Shown: positions 18,372 to 30,006, counted from the first letter of the stretch. The stretch: 64,000 nucleotides of DNA from an uncultured Clostridia bacterium (GCA_945949395.1 CAMFEK010000001.1:62001-126000), one strand, 5' to 3'. Notes: generated by a model not told the origin, from the letters alone. Numbers and translations: made by a program.

Positions 18372-18932
18372 GTGATTATTCTGGGAATCGACCCCGGCAT
18401 CGCCACCATGGGTTACGGGGTGATAGAGCGGGACAAAAACGGCAATTCGAGAGCCGTCGACTACGGCGTGGTCTTGACGCCCAAGGAGGAAAACCTTCCC
18501 GTCCGCCTCGCGCTCTTGGAAGAGGGCGTGAATAAGATCATCGATAAATTTCACCCCGACGAGGTCGCCATGGAGGAGCTGTTCTTCTCCAAAAACGTAA
18601 AGACGGCGATCGCCGTGGCGCACGCGAGGGGGGTCACCCTGCTCGCCTGCGTAAAAAAATGCGGCAGACTCTTCGAATACACGCCCATGCAGATCAAGCT
18701 CGCCCTGACGGGTTACGGCAAGGCGGATAAACAGCAGATGCAGCGCGTCGTCGCGTCCGTATTGCGGCTAAAGTCTATCCCCAAGCCGGACGACGCGGCG
18801 GACGCTCTGGCGGTGGCGCTCTGCCACGCCAACACGGCGAAGATGGGTCAGCTCTTCGAGGTGCAGAATATGACGAGGGGACAGGGATTGAACTCGGTTG
18901 CGGGCGCCATGCTCCGCTCGAAAAAGGACTAA
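18372..18932 (+). CDS. ruvC: Holliday junction resolvase RuvC
   Basis: A 186-residue endonuclease that nicks Holliday junctions symmetrically after RuvAB migration. The first catalytic aspartate is in ILGIDPGIATMGYG at the N-terminus, the glutamates in AMEELFFSKNVKTA near residue 66, and the last aspartates in KPDDAADALAVALCH near 138. A GTG start at 18372 is chosen because RuvC normally begins right before this first strand and AAGGGGA is upstream. A longer frame to an ATG at 18279 would add a non-conserved hydrophobic stretch and lacks a ribosome site. First gene of ruvC-ruvA-ruvB. Confidence 0.92.
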   Translation: MIILGIDPGIATMGYGVIERDKNGNSRAVDYGVVLTPKEENLPVRLALLEEGVNKIIDKFHPDEVAMEELFFSKNVKTAIAVAHARGVTLLACVKKCGRLFEYTPMQIKLALTGYGKADKQQMQRVVASVLRLKSIPKPDDAADALAVALCHANTAKMGQLFEVQNMTRGQGLNSVAGAMLRSKKD

Positions 18933-18935
18933 GCT

Positions 18936-19532
18936 ATGATCGGTTATTTGAAAGGAAACGTAATTCATTCCACGGCGGAGAGCGTCCTGTTGGACGTGAA
19001 CGGCGTCGGCTACGAAATTTACTGTTCGGGCGCGGCGTACGCTCGCCTTATCGCCAAGCGTGGCGGCGAGGTGTATACCCATTTGCAGGTGAGCGAGAAC
19101 GCTCTCACCCTGTTCGGCTTCGACAGCATGGAGGAGAAGGAGCTATTCTTAAAGCTCATCACCGTTTCGGGCGTCGGACCCAAGAGCGCCATCGGCGTGT
19201 TTTCCAGCATGTCGGCAAACGATCTCGCGCTCGCCATCGCCAACGCGGACGTGAAAAAGCTCACTTCCGTCAAGGGGCTCGGCAAAAAGACGGCGGAAAA
19301 GATCGTGCTCGAACTGCACGGCAAGATTTCCGCGTCGGAGATCATGTCGGCAAACGGGGAAACTTCCGCTCCCGTCGCTGCGGCGATGAGCGCCGACGAC
19401 GAGGATTCCGTCTCCGCGCTCATGAATCTCGGGTTTACGAGAAACGAGAGCGTGAACGCCGTGAAAAAAGCGAGGGAAAGAGGCGCAAAAACGGTAGAGG
19501 ACGTCATTCGCGTGGCGCTTTCGGGTATGTAA
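18936..19532 (+). CDS. ruvA: Holliday junction branch-migration protein RuvA
   Basis: A 198-residue protein. The N-terminal OB domain (MIGYLKGNVIHS...VGYEIYC) is followed by two helix-hairpin-helix motifs (VSGVGPKSAIGVFSS, VKGLGKKTAEKIVLEL) that grip the junction backbone. A flexible linker leads to domain III (ALMNLGFTRNESVNAVKKA), which contacts RuvB. It starts three bases after ruvC and nine bases before ruvB, a classical operon. Confidence 0.95.
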   Translation: MIGYLKGNVIHSTAESVLLDVNGVGYEIYCSGAAYARLIAKRGGEVYTHLQVSENALTLFGFDSMEEKELFLKLITVSGVGPKSAIGVFSSMSANDLALAIANADVKKLTSVKGLGKKTAEKIVLELHGKISASEIMSANGETSAPVAAAMSADDEDSVSALMNLGFTRNESVNAVKKARERGAKTVEDVIRVALSGM

Positions 19533-19541
19533 GGGGGAAAT

Positions 19542-20621
19542 ATGGCAGGTTTTTTTAACGACGAAGAGGAATATAGCAGCGAATACGACGATAAGCTGAT
19601 CGTCAGCACCAAAAACGAGATGGACGCGGAGGAAAACGTCCTGCGCCCCAAGACCATGTCCGATTATATCGGGCAGGAAAAGGTGAAGGAGAATTTAAAC
19701 GTCTACATCGCCGCCGCCAAGGCGCGGGGGGACGCCCTCGATCACGTTCTCCTGTACGGACCTCCGGGGCTGGGCAAGACCACCCTTTCGCACATCATCG
19801 CAGGCGAAATGGGCACAGCTATCAAGCTCACCTCGGGACCCGCCATCGAGCGCAGCGGCGACCTCGCCGCCATCTTGACCAACCTCAACGAGGGGGATAT
19901 TTTGTTCATCGACGAAATTCACCGCCTCAACCATACCGTGGAGGAAATTTTATATTCCGCGATGGAGGACTTCGCCCTCGACATCATCGTCGGCAAGGGA
20001 CCTTCCGCGCGCAACATTCGCTTTCCCTTAAAGAAATTCACCCTCATCGGCGCGACCACGCGGGCGGGTATGCTCTCCGCGCCCCTTCGGGACCGTTTCG
20101 GCATCATCTGCCGACTGGATATGTACGCCCCGCGCGAACTGCAGACCATCATCGAACATTCGGCGCGTAAACTCAATATCGAAATCGAAAAGGACGCCTC
20201 CTACGAGATCGCGCGGCGCAGCCGCGGCACCCCCCGTATCGCCAACCGCCTCTTAAAGCGGGTGAGCGACTTCTCCCTCGTCAAGGGCAATCGCGTCGTC
20301 ACGAAAGCGGACGCCTCCTTCGCCCTCATGAAACAGGAGATCGACGAACTCGGACTCGACGAGACGGACAGAAATCTCCTACGCGCGCTTATCGATAAGT
20401 TCGGCGGCGGACCCGCGGGGTTGGAAACGCTCGCCGCCACCATCAACGAGGACGTGAACACGATAGAGGACATCTACGAACCCTATTTGATGCAGCTCGG
20501 CTTTATCGCCCGCACGCCGCGGGGGAGAATCTGTTTGAGGGCGGGCTACGAGCACATGGGGCTCTCCGCGCCCGATGCCGAAAAGGAGAAAAAGCAAATC
20601 TCCCTGTTTGAGGAGGAGTAA
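19542..20621 (+). CDS. ruvB: Holliday junction helicase RuvB
   Basis: A 359-residue AAA+ motor. Walker [10 protein letters not shown] lies near residue 73, Walker [10 protein letters not shown] near 124, and sensor 1 [10 protein letters not shown] near 170. The winged-helix C-terminus contains [16 protein letters not shown] and the highly conserved [18 protein letters not shown]. It drives branch migration with RuvA. An extra acidic start ([14 protein letters not shown]) precedes the family core. Last gene of ruvCAB; queA follows 71 bases later. Confidence 0.97.
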   Translation: MAGFFNDEEEYSSEYDDKLIVSTKNEMDAEENVLRPKTMSDYIGQEKVKENLNVYIAAAKARGDALDHVLLYGPPGLGKTTLSHIIAGEMGTAIKLTSGPAIERSGDLAAILTNLNEGDILFIDEIHRLNHTVEEILYSAMEDFALDIIVGKGPSARNIRFPLKKFTLIGATTRAGMLSAPLRDRFGIICRLDMYAPRELQTIIEHSARKLNIEIEKDASYEIARRSRGTPRIANRLLKRVSDFSLVKGNRVVTKADASFALMKQEIDELGLDETDRNLLRALIDKFGGGPAGLETLAATINEDVNTIEDIYEPYLMQLGFIARTPRGRICLRAGYEHMGLSAPDAEKEKKQISLFEEE

Positions 20622-20692
20622 ATTTTTTCAGGAATAAAAAACAGGCGCCCGACTGCCATGCGGGAGTGCCGAAGGAGACATAGAAAACTGCT

Positions 20693-21727
20693 ATGGAACA
20701 AGTCATTTACAAAAAGAGCGATTTTTACTACGATCTGCCCGAAGAGCTGATCGCCCAAACGCCCGCCGAGCCGAGGGATTCCTCTCGGCTTTTGGTGTAC
20801 GACAGGGCGAGCAAAACGCAACAGGACAGAATTTTCCGCGACATTGTAGAGTATCTTCACCCCGGCGACGTGCTCGTCGTCAACAACACCAAGGTCATTC
20901 CCGCCCGTATGTTCGCCCTCACCGAGCACGGCGGGCTCGTCGAAGTGCTGCTTTTGAAGCGCTACGACCTCAACACCTGGGAAGTTTTGATGAAACCGGG
21001 CAAAAAGGGCAAGGTCGGCGTCACCATGAAGGTGAACGACGAGCTTTCCTTCACCGTCAAGGATATCACCGAGAGCGGCGAGCGGGTGGTACAATTTTCC
21101 TACGAAGGCACCTTCGAGGATATTTTATCCCGCGTCGGCACCATGCCGCTCCCCCCGTATATCAAGGAAAAATTAAAGGATCAATCCCGCTACAACACCG
21201 TCTATTCCCAGGTGGACGGCTCGGCGGCGGCGCCCACCGCGGGCTTGCATTTCACGAAGGAGCTGCTTGACAGACTCCGGGAAAAGGGGGTTATCACCAC
21301 GGAGGTGCTCCTCCACGTGGGGCTTGGCACCTTCCGTCCCGTCAAGGAGGACATCATCACCGACCATAAAATGCACGCGGAGTACTATCGCGTCACGCCG
21401 CAGGCGGCGGAAATCATCAATGCCGCCAAAAGAGAGGGCAGGCGGGTCGTCGCCGTCGGCACGACTTCCGTAAGAACGCTCGAGAGCGCGGCGAACGCGG
21501 ACGGCACCGTCCGCGCGGAGGAGGGGGATACGCAGATATTCCTCTATCCGCCCTATAAGATGAAGTGCGTGGACGCGCTCGTCACCAACTTTCATCTCCC
21601 CGAGAGCACGCTCATCATGCTCGTCGCCTGCCTCACGGGCAGAGAGGAGATATTAAACGTCTACCAAAGCGCCGTGCAAAAGAAATACCGCTTCTTCAGC
21701 TTCGGCGACGCCATGCTGATACAGTAA
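20693..21727 (+). CDS. queA: S-adenosylmethionine:tRNA ribosyltransferase-isomerase QueA
   Basis: A 344-residue enzyme converting preQ1 at the tRNA wobble base to epoxyqueuosine by adding the ribosyl part of SAM. Typical motifs: YDLPEELIAQTPAEPRDSSRLL at the start, VVNNTKVIPARM near 62, SAAAPTAGLHFT near 180 and TNFHLPESTLIMLVACLTG near 300. Together with tgt 1.8 kb downstream it covers two steps of queuosine synthesis. Its usual neighbour tgt is here displaced by a DUF885 lipoprotein gene. Confidence 0.96.
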   Translation: MEQVIYKKSDFYYDLPEELIAQTPAEPRDSSRLLVYDRASKTQQDRIFRDIVEYLHPGDVLVVNNTKVIPARMFALTEHGGLVEVLLLKRYDLNTWEVLMKPGKKGKVGVTMKVNDELSFTVKDITESGERVVQFSYEGTFEDILSRVGTMPLPPYIKEKLKDQSRYNTVYSQVDGSAAAPTAGLHFTKELLDRLREKGVITTEVLLHVGLGTFRPVKEDIITDHKMHAEYYRVTPQAAEIINAAKREGRRVVAVGTTSVRTLESAANADGTVRAEEGDTQIFLYPPYKMKCVDALVTNFHLPESTLIMLVACLTGREEILNVYQSAVQKKYRFFSFGDAMLIQ

Positions 21728-21742
21728 AAGGAGACCTACCTC

Positions 21743-24672
<2,930 letters not shown>

Positions 24673-24730
24673 GAAAAGATAAAAATTGCGTGAAAAGACG
24701 CGAAAGGATTTTTTTCGCGGATAAAATCGC

Positions 24731-24759
24731 TTGCCAAATAATGCTAAATGTATTATGAT
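24731..24759 (+). promoter_or_regulatory. promoter of yajC
   Basis: TTGCCA 24731-24736, 17-base spacer, TATGAT 24754-24759. It places transcription start near 24766 and so rules out an ATG at 24748 as the yajC start. Confidence 0.7.
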
Positions 24760-24789
24760 GAAGAAAATGAAATTTTTAAGGAGAATTAT

Positions 24790-25209
24790 ATGAATCTTAT
24801 CGCTTTATTAGACGCCGCTGAGGGAACGCAGAAGCAGAATCCCCTCTATACCTATATCTTCCTCGGCGCCATCATCGTCCTTTTCATCGTATTCCTCGTC
24901 ATCAACAACAGAAAGGCGAAGAAGAAGGAAGAGGAAACCAAGAGCATGCTCGACGCCATCAAGCCCGGCAACAAGGTCAAGACGATCGGCGGCATCTGCG
25001 GCATCGTCAAGGAAGTAGACAAGGAGGACAATACCTTCGTTCTCGAAACGGGAAGCGAAGCGACCGGCAAGAGCTATATCAAGTTCGATAAGCAGGCGGT
25101 TTATCAGACGGACGCAAAGCCTGAACCCAAGGAAGAGGTCAAGGCGGAACCCGCTATCGAAGAACCCGTCAAGGAAGAGGCGGAAAAAAGCAACGAAGAG
25201 ACCAAGTAA
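24790..25209 (+). CDS. yajC: Sec accessory protein YajC, with acidic tail
   Basis: A 139-residue protein with one transmembrane helix (residues about 19-37), then the YajC core (MLDAIKPGNKVKTIGGICGIV, near 55-75). The last ~40 residues are a lysine/glutamate/proline repeat-like tail (EPKEEVKAEPAIEEPVKEEA). YajC associates with SecDF in the protein-export machinery. AAGGAG at 24779 fits the start at 24790. secD and secF are 2.3 kb downstream, past the SCIFF genes. Confidence 0.9.
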   Translation: MNLIALLDAAEGTQKQNPLYTYIFLGAIIVLFIVFLVINNRKAKKKEEETKSMLDAIKPGNKVKTIGGICGIVKEVDKEDNTFVLETGSEATGKSYIKFDKQAVYQTDAKPEPKEEVKAEPAIEEPVKEEAEKSNEETK

Positions 25210-25229
25210 GGGGCAAAACAGCTCATCGC

Positions 25230-25268
25230 GGCGCGGCGAAAAGGATTTTCGCCGCGCCTTCTCTTTTG
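25230..25268 (+). terminator. terminator after yajC
   Basis: A 13-pair stem GGCGCGGCGAAAA (25230-25242), loop GGA, and its complement (25246-25258), then TTCTCTTTTG. Confidence 0.85.
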
Positions 25269-25370
25269 TAAAGAGCGGGCGTTTTCTTCTTAAAATCGCC
25301 CTTTGGAAAATTTCATATTTTGCCGCGCCTCCGCATACAGTAGGGTATATCGTTAGCGGAGGTTTTTTCT

Positions 25371-25739
25371 GTGTCAAAAGGTGAATTTATTCGGGACGTC
25401 GGCAAGGGCGTGCTCTGCGCCACGGCGGCGGCGCTTTTGAGCGTTCTTCTCTTTGCCCTCGTCATAAAGCTGTTTTCGTTGCCCTCGTCCGTCATTTTTC
25501 CCGTCAATCAAGTCATCAAGGCGGCGGCGTTGCTGCTTGGCTGTTTTTTCGGCGTCGGGCGGGAGCAGGGACTTTTCAAGGGGAGCCTCATCGGCTTTTT
25601 TTTCATGTTCGTCACTTATTTTTTGTTCCTCTTTCTCGGCGGCATGCAAAATTTTTCCCCGCTTTTTTTCTTGGAATTGCTCTTTGGCGCCGTCATCGGC
25701 GCTCTCGGCGGGATTCTTGCCGTAAATATCCGTAAATAA
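25371..25739 (+). CDS. TIGR04086-type small membrane protein
   Basis: A 122-residue protein with four hydrophobic helices (about 13-34, 44-62, 68-89 and 98-117) and short loops. Size, topology and position between yajC and the SCIFF gene match the TIGR04086 family of Clostridia, whose function is unknown. A GTG start at 25371 follows GGAGG at 25360. Its position suggests a membrane role linked to secretion or to the SCIFF product, for example topology, export or immunity; that is inference from location only. Confidence 0.75.
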   Translation: MSKGEFIRDVGKGVLCATAAALLSVLLFALVIKLFSLPSSVIFPVNQVIKAAALLLGCFFGVGREQGLFKGSLIGFFFMFVTYFLFLFLGGMQNFSPLFFLELLFGAVIGALGGILAVNIRK

Positions 25740-25751
25740 TCGAAAAAAGGC

Positions 25752-25780
25752 TTGATTTTTACAAAAATCCGTATTATAAT
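25752..25780 (+). promoter_or_regulatory. promoter of the SCIFF gene
   Basis: TTGATT 25752-25757 and TATAAT 25775-25780, 17-base spacer, about 35 bases before the SCIFF start. Confidence 0.8.
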
Positions 25781-25821
25781 AGGGGAAAGAATAAATAAAA
25801 CCCATCAGGAGATTGAATATC

Positions 25822-25980
25822 ATGATTAAGACGATTGCAAAACCCGTTGAAAGATGCACCACCGGTTGCGGTGAATGCAGAAGCACCTGCCAGTCCGCTT
25901 GCAAAACAAGCTGCACCGTCGGCAACCAGTCCTGCGAAAGAGTTTCCAGAGAACAGAAGATCGACAAAGAAAACAAGTAA
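25822..25980 (+). CDS. SCIFF ranthipeptide precursor
   Basis: A 52-residue peptide with AGGAGATTGAATATC before the ATG. Its core, CTTGCGECRSTCQSACKTSC followed by TVGNQSC, is the SCIFF (six cysteines in forty-five, TIGR03973) signature. Cysteines are at 12, 16, 19, 23, 27, 31 and 38: the six of the family core plus an extra one at 12. The N-terminal leader is very short (MIKTIAKPVER), and a 14-residue charged tail follows the last cysteine. The known family is processed by a radical SAM maturase that makes cysteine thioether crosslinks (CteA/CteB of C. thermocellum); the maturase gene is next. No peptidase-transporter is adjacent. Confidence 0.95.
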   Translation: MIKTIAKPVERCTTGCGECRSTCQSACKTSCTVGNQSCERVSREQKIDKENK

Positions 25981-26006
25981 TCATCATACAACGTTATTTT
26001 GTAGCA

Positions 26007-26038
26007 GGCACAGAATTTTTTCATTCTGTGCCGATTTT
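26007..26038 (+). terminator. attenuator-like hairpin between SCIFF and its maturase
   Basis: GGCACAGAAT (26007-26016), six-base loop, ATTCTGTGCC (26023-26032), then GATTTTAT. The ten-pair stem with a modest T-run would let most transcripts stop after the peptide gene and a minority read into the maturase. Confidence 0.7.
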
Positions 26039-26083
26039 ATCTGACAGAAAGAAATCTCCCGATCAGCCTAAAAAGGAATTATT

Positions 26084-27412
26084 ATGATACACGCATTTCA
26101 ATATCTCGATCACTATTATATCTACGACGCGGGCAGCGGCTCCCTCCACGAATCGGACAAGGCTACCTGCGATTATTTACGGCACGAAAGCGGCGAGGAC
26201 GTGGATATCTCCTACATTACCACCGAGCAGATAAAAGAGATCCTTTCCGACGTGGAAGGGTTAAAGGAGCAGGGGCTCTTGTATAAGGAGGAGGTCTCCG
26301 CCTATCCCATGAAGAGCGACGAGATCAAGGCGCTCTGTATTCACATCTGCCACGACTGCAACTTCCGTTGCCGCTATTGCTTTGCGGACGAGGGCGCCTA
26401 TCACGCGCAAAGGCAGATGATGAGCTTGGAGACGGCGAAAGCCGCCATCGACTTCCTCATAAAAAACAGCGGAAAGCGAAAGGTGCTCGAGGTGGACTTC
26501 TTCGGCGGCGAGCCGCTCATGAACTTCGAGGTCATCAAGCAAACCGTGTACTACGCCAAGGAGCAGGCGGCAAAAGTCGGCAAGCGTTTCCTCTTTACCA
26601 CCACCACCAACGCGCTCCTCTTAAACGACGAGGTGATAGAGTTTTTCAATGCGGAAATGGAAAACGTGGTGCTCTCCCTCGACGGCAGAAAGGAGATCCA
26701 CGACGCCATCCGAAAATCGGTGAACGGCAAGGGTACCTTCGACCTCATCATCGACAAGATGAAAAAGTTCGTCTCGATGAGAGGGGACAAGAGCTACTAC
26801 GTCCGCGGCACCTTCACGGCGAAGAATCTCGACTTTTCCAAGGACGTTTTATTCATCGCGGAGCAGGGGTTTGATTCCATCTCCATGGAACCCGTCGTCA
26901 CCGATCTTCCCGACCTTCAGATCAAAAAGGAGCACCTCGATACCGTCAAAAAGGAATACGAAAATCTCTGCGAGGCGTACCTCGAAAAGTATAAAAAGGG
27001 GGAGGGGTTCAATTTCTTCCACTTCAATATCGATTTGGAGGGCGGTCCCTGCCTTTCCAAGCGCGTCTCCGCCTGCGGCGCGGGCAACGAATATTTTTCC
27101 GTCGTGCCGAACGGCGATCTGTACCCCTGCCATCAGTTCGCGGGCGATCGAAAGTTCTATCTCGGCGACGTAAAGCAGGGCATCGTACACCCCGAAATTC
27201 GGGAGAAGTTCAAAAACTCCTGCCTGTTCACGCGCAAAAAATGCAAGGACTGCTTTGCCAAGTTCATCTGTTCGGGCGGTTGCAACGCCAACAACTATCA
27301 CTTCAACGGCGATATCGACGAGCCTTACGAGATGACCTGCGAAATGATGAAAAAGCGCATCGAGCTCGCCATGCACATTCTCGCCACCAAAAAAGCGCTC
27401 GCGCAAGAATGA
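26084..27412 (+). CDS. SCIFF radical SAM maturase (RRE, radical SAM, SPASM)
   Basis: A 442-residue enzyme. Residues 1-70 read as a PqqD-like peptide-recognition element (FQYLDHYYIYDAGSGSLHE...). The radical SAM cluster motif is CNFRCRYC with Cys92, Cys96 and Cys99. The C-terminal SPASM domain begins near SACGAGNEYFSVVPNGDLYPC and ends with CKDCFAKFICSGGC and a final cysteine near 420, enough for two auxiliary clusters. Homologues (TIGR03974, CteB) form thioether bonds in SCIFF. AAAAGGAATT precedes ATG 26084. It is one of a pair with the peptide gene 104 bases upstream. Confidence 0.95.
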   Translation: MIHAFQYLDHYYIYDAGSGSLHESDKATCDYLRHESGEDVDISYITTEQIKEILSDVEGLKEQGLLYKEEVSAYPMKSDEIKALCIHICHDCNFRCRYCFADEGAYHAQRQMMSLETAKAAIDFLIKNSGKRKVLEVDFFGGEPLMNFEVIKQTVYYAKEQAAKVGKRFLFTTTTNALLLNDEVIEFFNAEMENVVLSLDGRKEIHDAIRKSVNGKGTFDLIIDKMKKFVSMRGDKSYYVRGTFTAKNLDFSKDVLFIAEQGFDSISMEPVVTDLPDLQIKKEHLDTVKKEYENLCEAYLEKYKKGEGFNFFHFNIDLEGGPCLSKRVSACGAGNEYFSVVPNGDLYPCHQFAGDRKFYLGDVKQGIVHPEIREKFKNSCLFTRKKCKDCFAKFICSGGCNANNYHFNGDIDEPYEMTCEMMKKRIELAMHILATKKALAQE

Positions 27413-27469
27413 TTCGCTTGTAATTTTTATGAAAACGGATAAAAATTTCCGTTTCAAGAGCAATAAAAC

Positions 27470-27498
27470 TTGACGAGTCAAGGCAAATTTAATATAAT
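27470..27498 (+). promoter_or_regulatory. promoter of secD-secF
   Basis: TTGACG 27470-27475 and TATAAT 27493-27498, 17-base spacer, so secDF can be expressed independently of the SCIFF genes. Confidence 0.8.
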
Positions 27499-27554
27499 AA
27501 AAAGGTATTCATTCAGAACAGAAATTGTTCTCTATCTTTTCAGGAGGTTATTCC

Positions 27555-28979
27555 ATGGGCAAAATAAAATCGGCAATTCTCACGGTTCTCGTATCCGTCC
27601 TTCTCGCCGTATTGTGCGCGCTATGCGTACTGCCTTCTTTTACCCTGTCTTCGAGCGCTACCGGCGCCGTACAGGATTTTAATTCCGTTCTCAAGGTCAT
27701 GAAGTTGGATCCTTCGCTCGGCGGCGGAAAGAGCACGACCTACTACCCCGAAGGCGTGATCCCCGCAAGCGAGTATGCCGATCTTTCCGAATCGGAGGCA
27801 AAGGATTACACCAAGCACGGCTCTTTATATCTGGAAAAATCCGTCATGAACGGAAACGAGGTGGACAAGAGATTTCAGGAGAAAGTTCTCTCCGCCATCG
27901 ACACCATCTGCTACCGTTACGAATCGCTCGATCTGTCCTATCTCAAGATCGAAGTCATCGACGACTACGCCGTTCGCGTGGAAATTCCTTCCGACGTGAC
28001 TTCCGCGACGAATTTCTTCGGCTATATGGCGCTCGACGGAGAGTTTACGCTCTACAATTCCATGAAGAGCACGCCCATGCTCAAGGGTACCGCCCTGCAC
28101 GGCATGGACGATTACTTTAAGAAGGTCACGACGAGAAACGGCGTCTACATTCAGTTCGACTTAACCAAGGACGGAAAGGAAAAGATCGCCGACATCACCG
28201 AAAAGGTCGCCGCCAACGAGGACGATCAGACGATCTCCTTCCGCGTGGGCGACGCCTCCCTCGTCTCCCTCACATCGAGTGGGAGAATCGAAGAATCCAC
28301 CCTTTACATCAGCGGTTATACCGACGAATATATCGCAAAGGCGGTAGCCGCCGTCATCGATTCCTGCATCAACGCGGCGGAAATCGAAGTTGCCTTCACG
28401 GTCGGCGAGGTTGCGGACTTCGAGGGCGTGGCGGGCAAGAATATGCCCACTCTCCTCTACGTGGGGATCGGCGTGATCGCGCTCGCGCTCTGCGTGGCTT
28501 TGGCGATCCGCTATCGCGGATTCGGCGCAGCCTATATCTACGCCGTCATTTCCTATCTCGCAGTCGTGTGCATGTGCCTCGGATTCATCGAAGCCGTCAC
28601 GTTCACGTTCGGCTCCGTTTTGGCTGTCCTCTTCGGGCTCGTTCTCATGACGGGTAGCATCGTTTCCGTCTTTGAAAATATCAAAAAGCAGTTCTCGACC
28701 GGTAAGCGTATCTCCGCGTCCGTCAAGGAAGGATATCTTTCTTCCCTCGCCGGCGTCATCGATATTCACGCGGTGCTCGCTTTGATAGCCGTCCTCCTCG
28801 CGTTCGTTCCCCTCGGGGAAGCCGCCGCGTTCGGTATGGCTCTGCTCACCGTTACGCTCACTTCCGCGGCTTGCTCGCTCCTGCTCATGCCCGTCTATCT
28901 GTATTTGCTCAAGGGTATGGCAAAGGACGAATACGTTTTTTGTAACTTAAAAAGAGAGGTGATCGACAATGAAGACTAA
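27555..28979 (+). CDS. secD: SecD-like export subunit, divergent
   Basis: A 474-residue membrane protein with the SecD layout: one N-terminal helix (about 6-27), a large extracytoplasmic domain (about 30-300) and five C-terminal hydrophobic segments (about 305-465). The usual DLxGG motif after the first helix is seen only as MKLDPSLGGGKSTTYYPEG near residue 50. ATG 27555 follows AGGAGGTTATTCC, the best ribosome site in the region; an upstream TTG frame is not needed. SecD and SecF use the proton gradient to help release exported proteins. It overlaps secF by 11 bases. Sequence is clearly diverged, but context makes the assignment firm. Confidence 0.8.
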   Translation: MGKIKSAILTVLVSVLLAVLCALCVLPSFTLSSSATGAVQDFNSVLKVMKLDPSLGGGKSTTYYPEGVIPASEYADLSESEAKDYTKHGSLYLEKSVMNGNEVDKRFQEKVLSAIDTICYRYESLDLSYLKIEVIDDYAVRVEIPSDVTSATNFFGYMALDGEFTLYNSMKSTPMLKGTALHGMDDYFKKVTTRNGVYIQFDLTKDGKEKIADITEKVAANEDDQTISFRVGDASLVSLTSSGRIEESTLYISGYTDEYIAKAVAAVIDSCINAAEIEVAFTVGEVADFEGVAGKNMPTLLYVGIGVIALALCVALAIRYRGFGAAYIYAVISYLAVVCMCLGFIEAVTFTFGSVLAVLFGLVLMTGSIVSVFENIKKQFSTGKRISASVKEGYLSSLAGVIDIHAVLALIAVLLAFVPLGEAAAFGMALLTVTLTSAACSLLLMPVYLYLLKGMAKDEYVFCNLKREVIDNED

Positions 28980-29988
28980 TTTCCTTCGTAAAAAATGGCC
29001 CGTCTGGCTGAGTATCAGCGGCGCGATCGTATTGATCGGTCTTATTATGTTCCTCGTATTCGGATTTCATCTTTCCGTAACGGAGAGAGACACCAAATCC
29101 GTTTCCGTCAATTACGACGCCTACCTCACCCTCGACGAATCCCTTCTCGAGACGGCGGAGGACACTTGCCTTACCGTCATCGACGAATATTCCGTCTCAC
29201 TCAAGCAGGTCAAGAGAGCCTCCTACACCAGCGGCGGTAGCCTTGAATTCGTGTTCGAAGATTCCGTCGATACGGCGACCCTCGAAAGCGTCAAGGACGC
29301 CATGCTCTCCGCGCTCTCCGCAAAGGAAGGCGTTTCCCAAGCGTACTACACCGCGTCCGTCAACGCAAACGTCATGGCGGTCAACGCCGCGTATATCGGT
29401 CGTTTCGCCATCGCGGGCGTCTGCGCGGTCGTAATCGCCTTCGCCTACGTCGCCATTCGTTTCCGTTTGGGCGCAGGCGTCACGGTTGCCGCGCTCGCCG
29501 TGCACGACGTTCTGATGGTGCTCGCATTCACCGCCATCACCCGCATACCCGTCACGATCGCATTCGTCGGTGCGGTAGCTTTTGCCCTCGCCATCTCCCT
29601 GTTGCTTTCCGTCCTCTCTTTCGTGTACGTTCGTTCCCTCAAGGAGGATGAAAACCTCAAGGCGATGCCGCAGGAAGAGGCTTTCGAGCTCGTCATGAAA
29701 AGAGCGAGAAAGACCGTCTGCGTTCTCTCCGCATTGGCGCTCGTCGCCATCGTCGGCGTGGCGCTCCTCTCTCTCATCTCTTCCGTTTCCCTTCTCACCT
29801 TTGCGGTTCCCGCGGCGTTCGCCGTTTTGGTGTCCGCATACTCTTCCATCTGCTTGCTCCCCGTTATCTATATGCCCATGAAGGCTATCGCCGATAAGAG
29901 AGCTGCCGAAAAGGCAATCAAATACGTCGCTGCGCAGAAGAAGACCGTAGAGGAGTCGTCAAATTCCGAAGAAGAAAATATTGACTAA
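28969..29988 (+). CDS. secF: SecF-like export subunit, divergent
   Basis: A 339-residue protein: one N-terminal helix (about 12-33), an extracytoplasmic domain with two short beta-alpha units (about 40-135), five hydrophobic helices (about 140-305) and a charged cytoplasmic tail (KTVEESSNSEEENID). The start overlaps secD, giving translational coupling. Motifs such as VHDVLMVLAFTAI correspond to the TM4 region of SecF (family D-x(4)-hydrophobic pattern). It acts with SecD and YajC. Assignment rests on architecture and pairing with SecD. Confidence 0.8.
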   Translation: MKTNFLRKKWPVWLSISGAIVLIGLIMFLVFGFHLSVTERDTKSVSVNYDAYLTLDESLLETAEDTCLTVIDEYSVSLKQVKRASYTSGGSLEFVFEDSVDTATLESVKDAMLSALSAKEGVSQAYYTASVNANVMAVNAAYIGRFAIAGVCAVVIAFAYVAIRFRLGAGVTVAALAVHDVLMVLAFTAITRIPVTIAFVGAVAFALAISLLLSVLSFVYVRSLKEDENLKAMPQEEAFELVMKRARKTVCVLSALALVAIVGVALLSLISSVSLLTFAVPAAFAVLVSAYSSICLLPVIYMPMKAIADKRAAEKAIKYVAAQKKTVEESSNSEEENID

Positions 29989-30006
29989 TTTTAGAAAAAA
30001 GATTAT

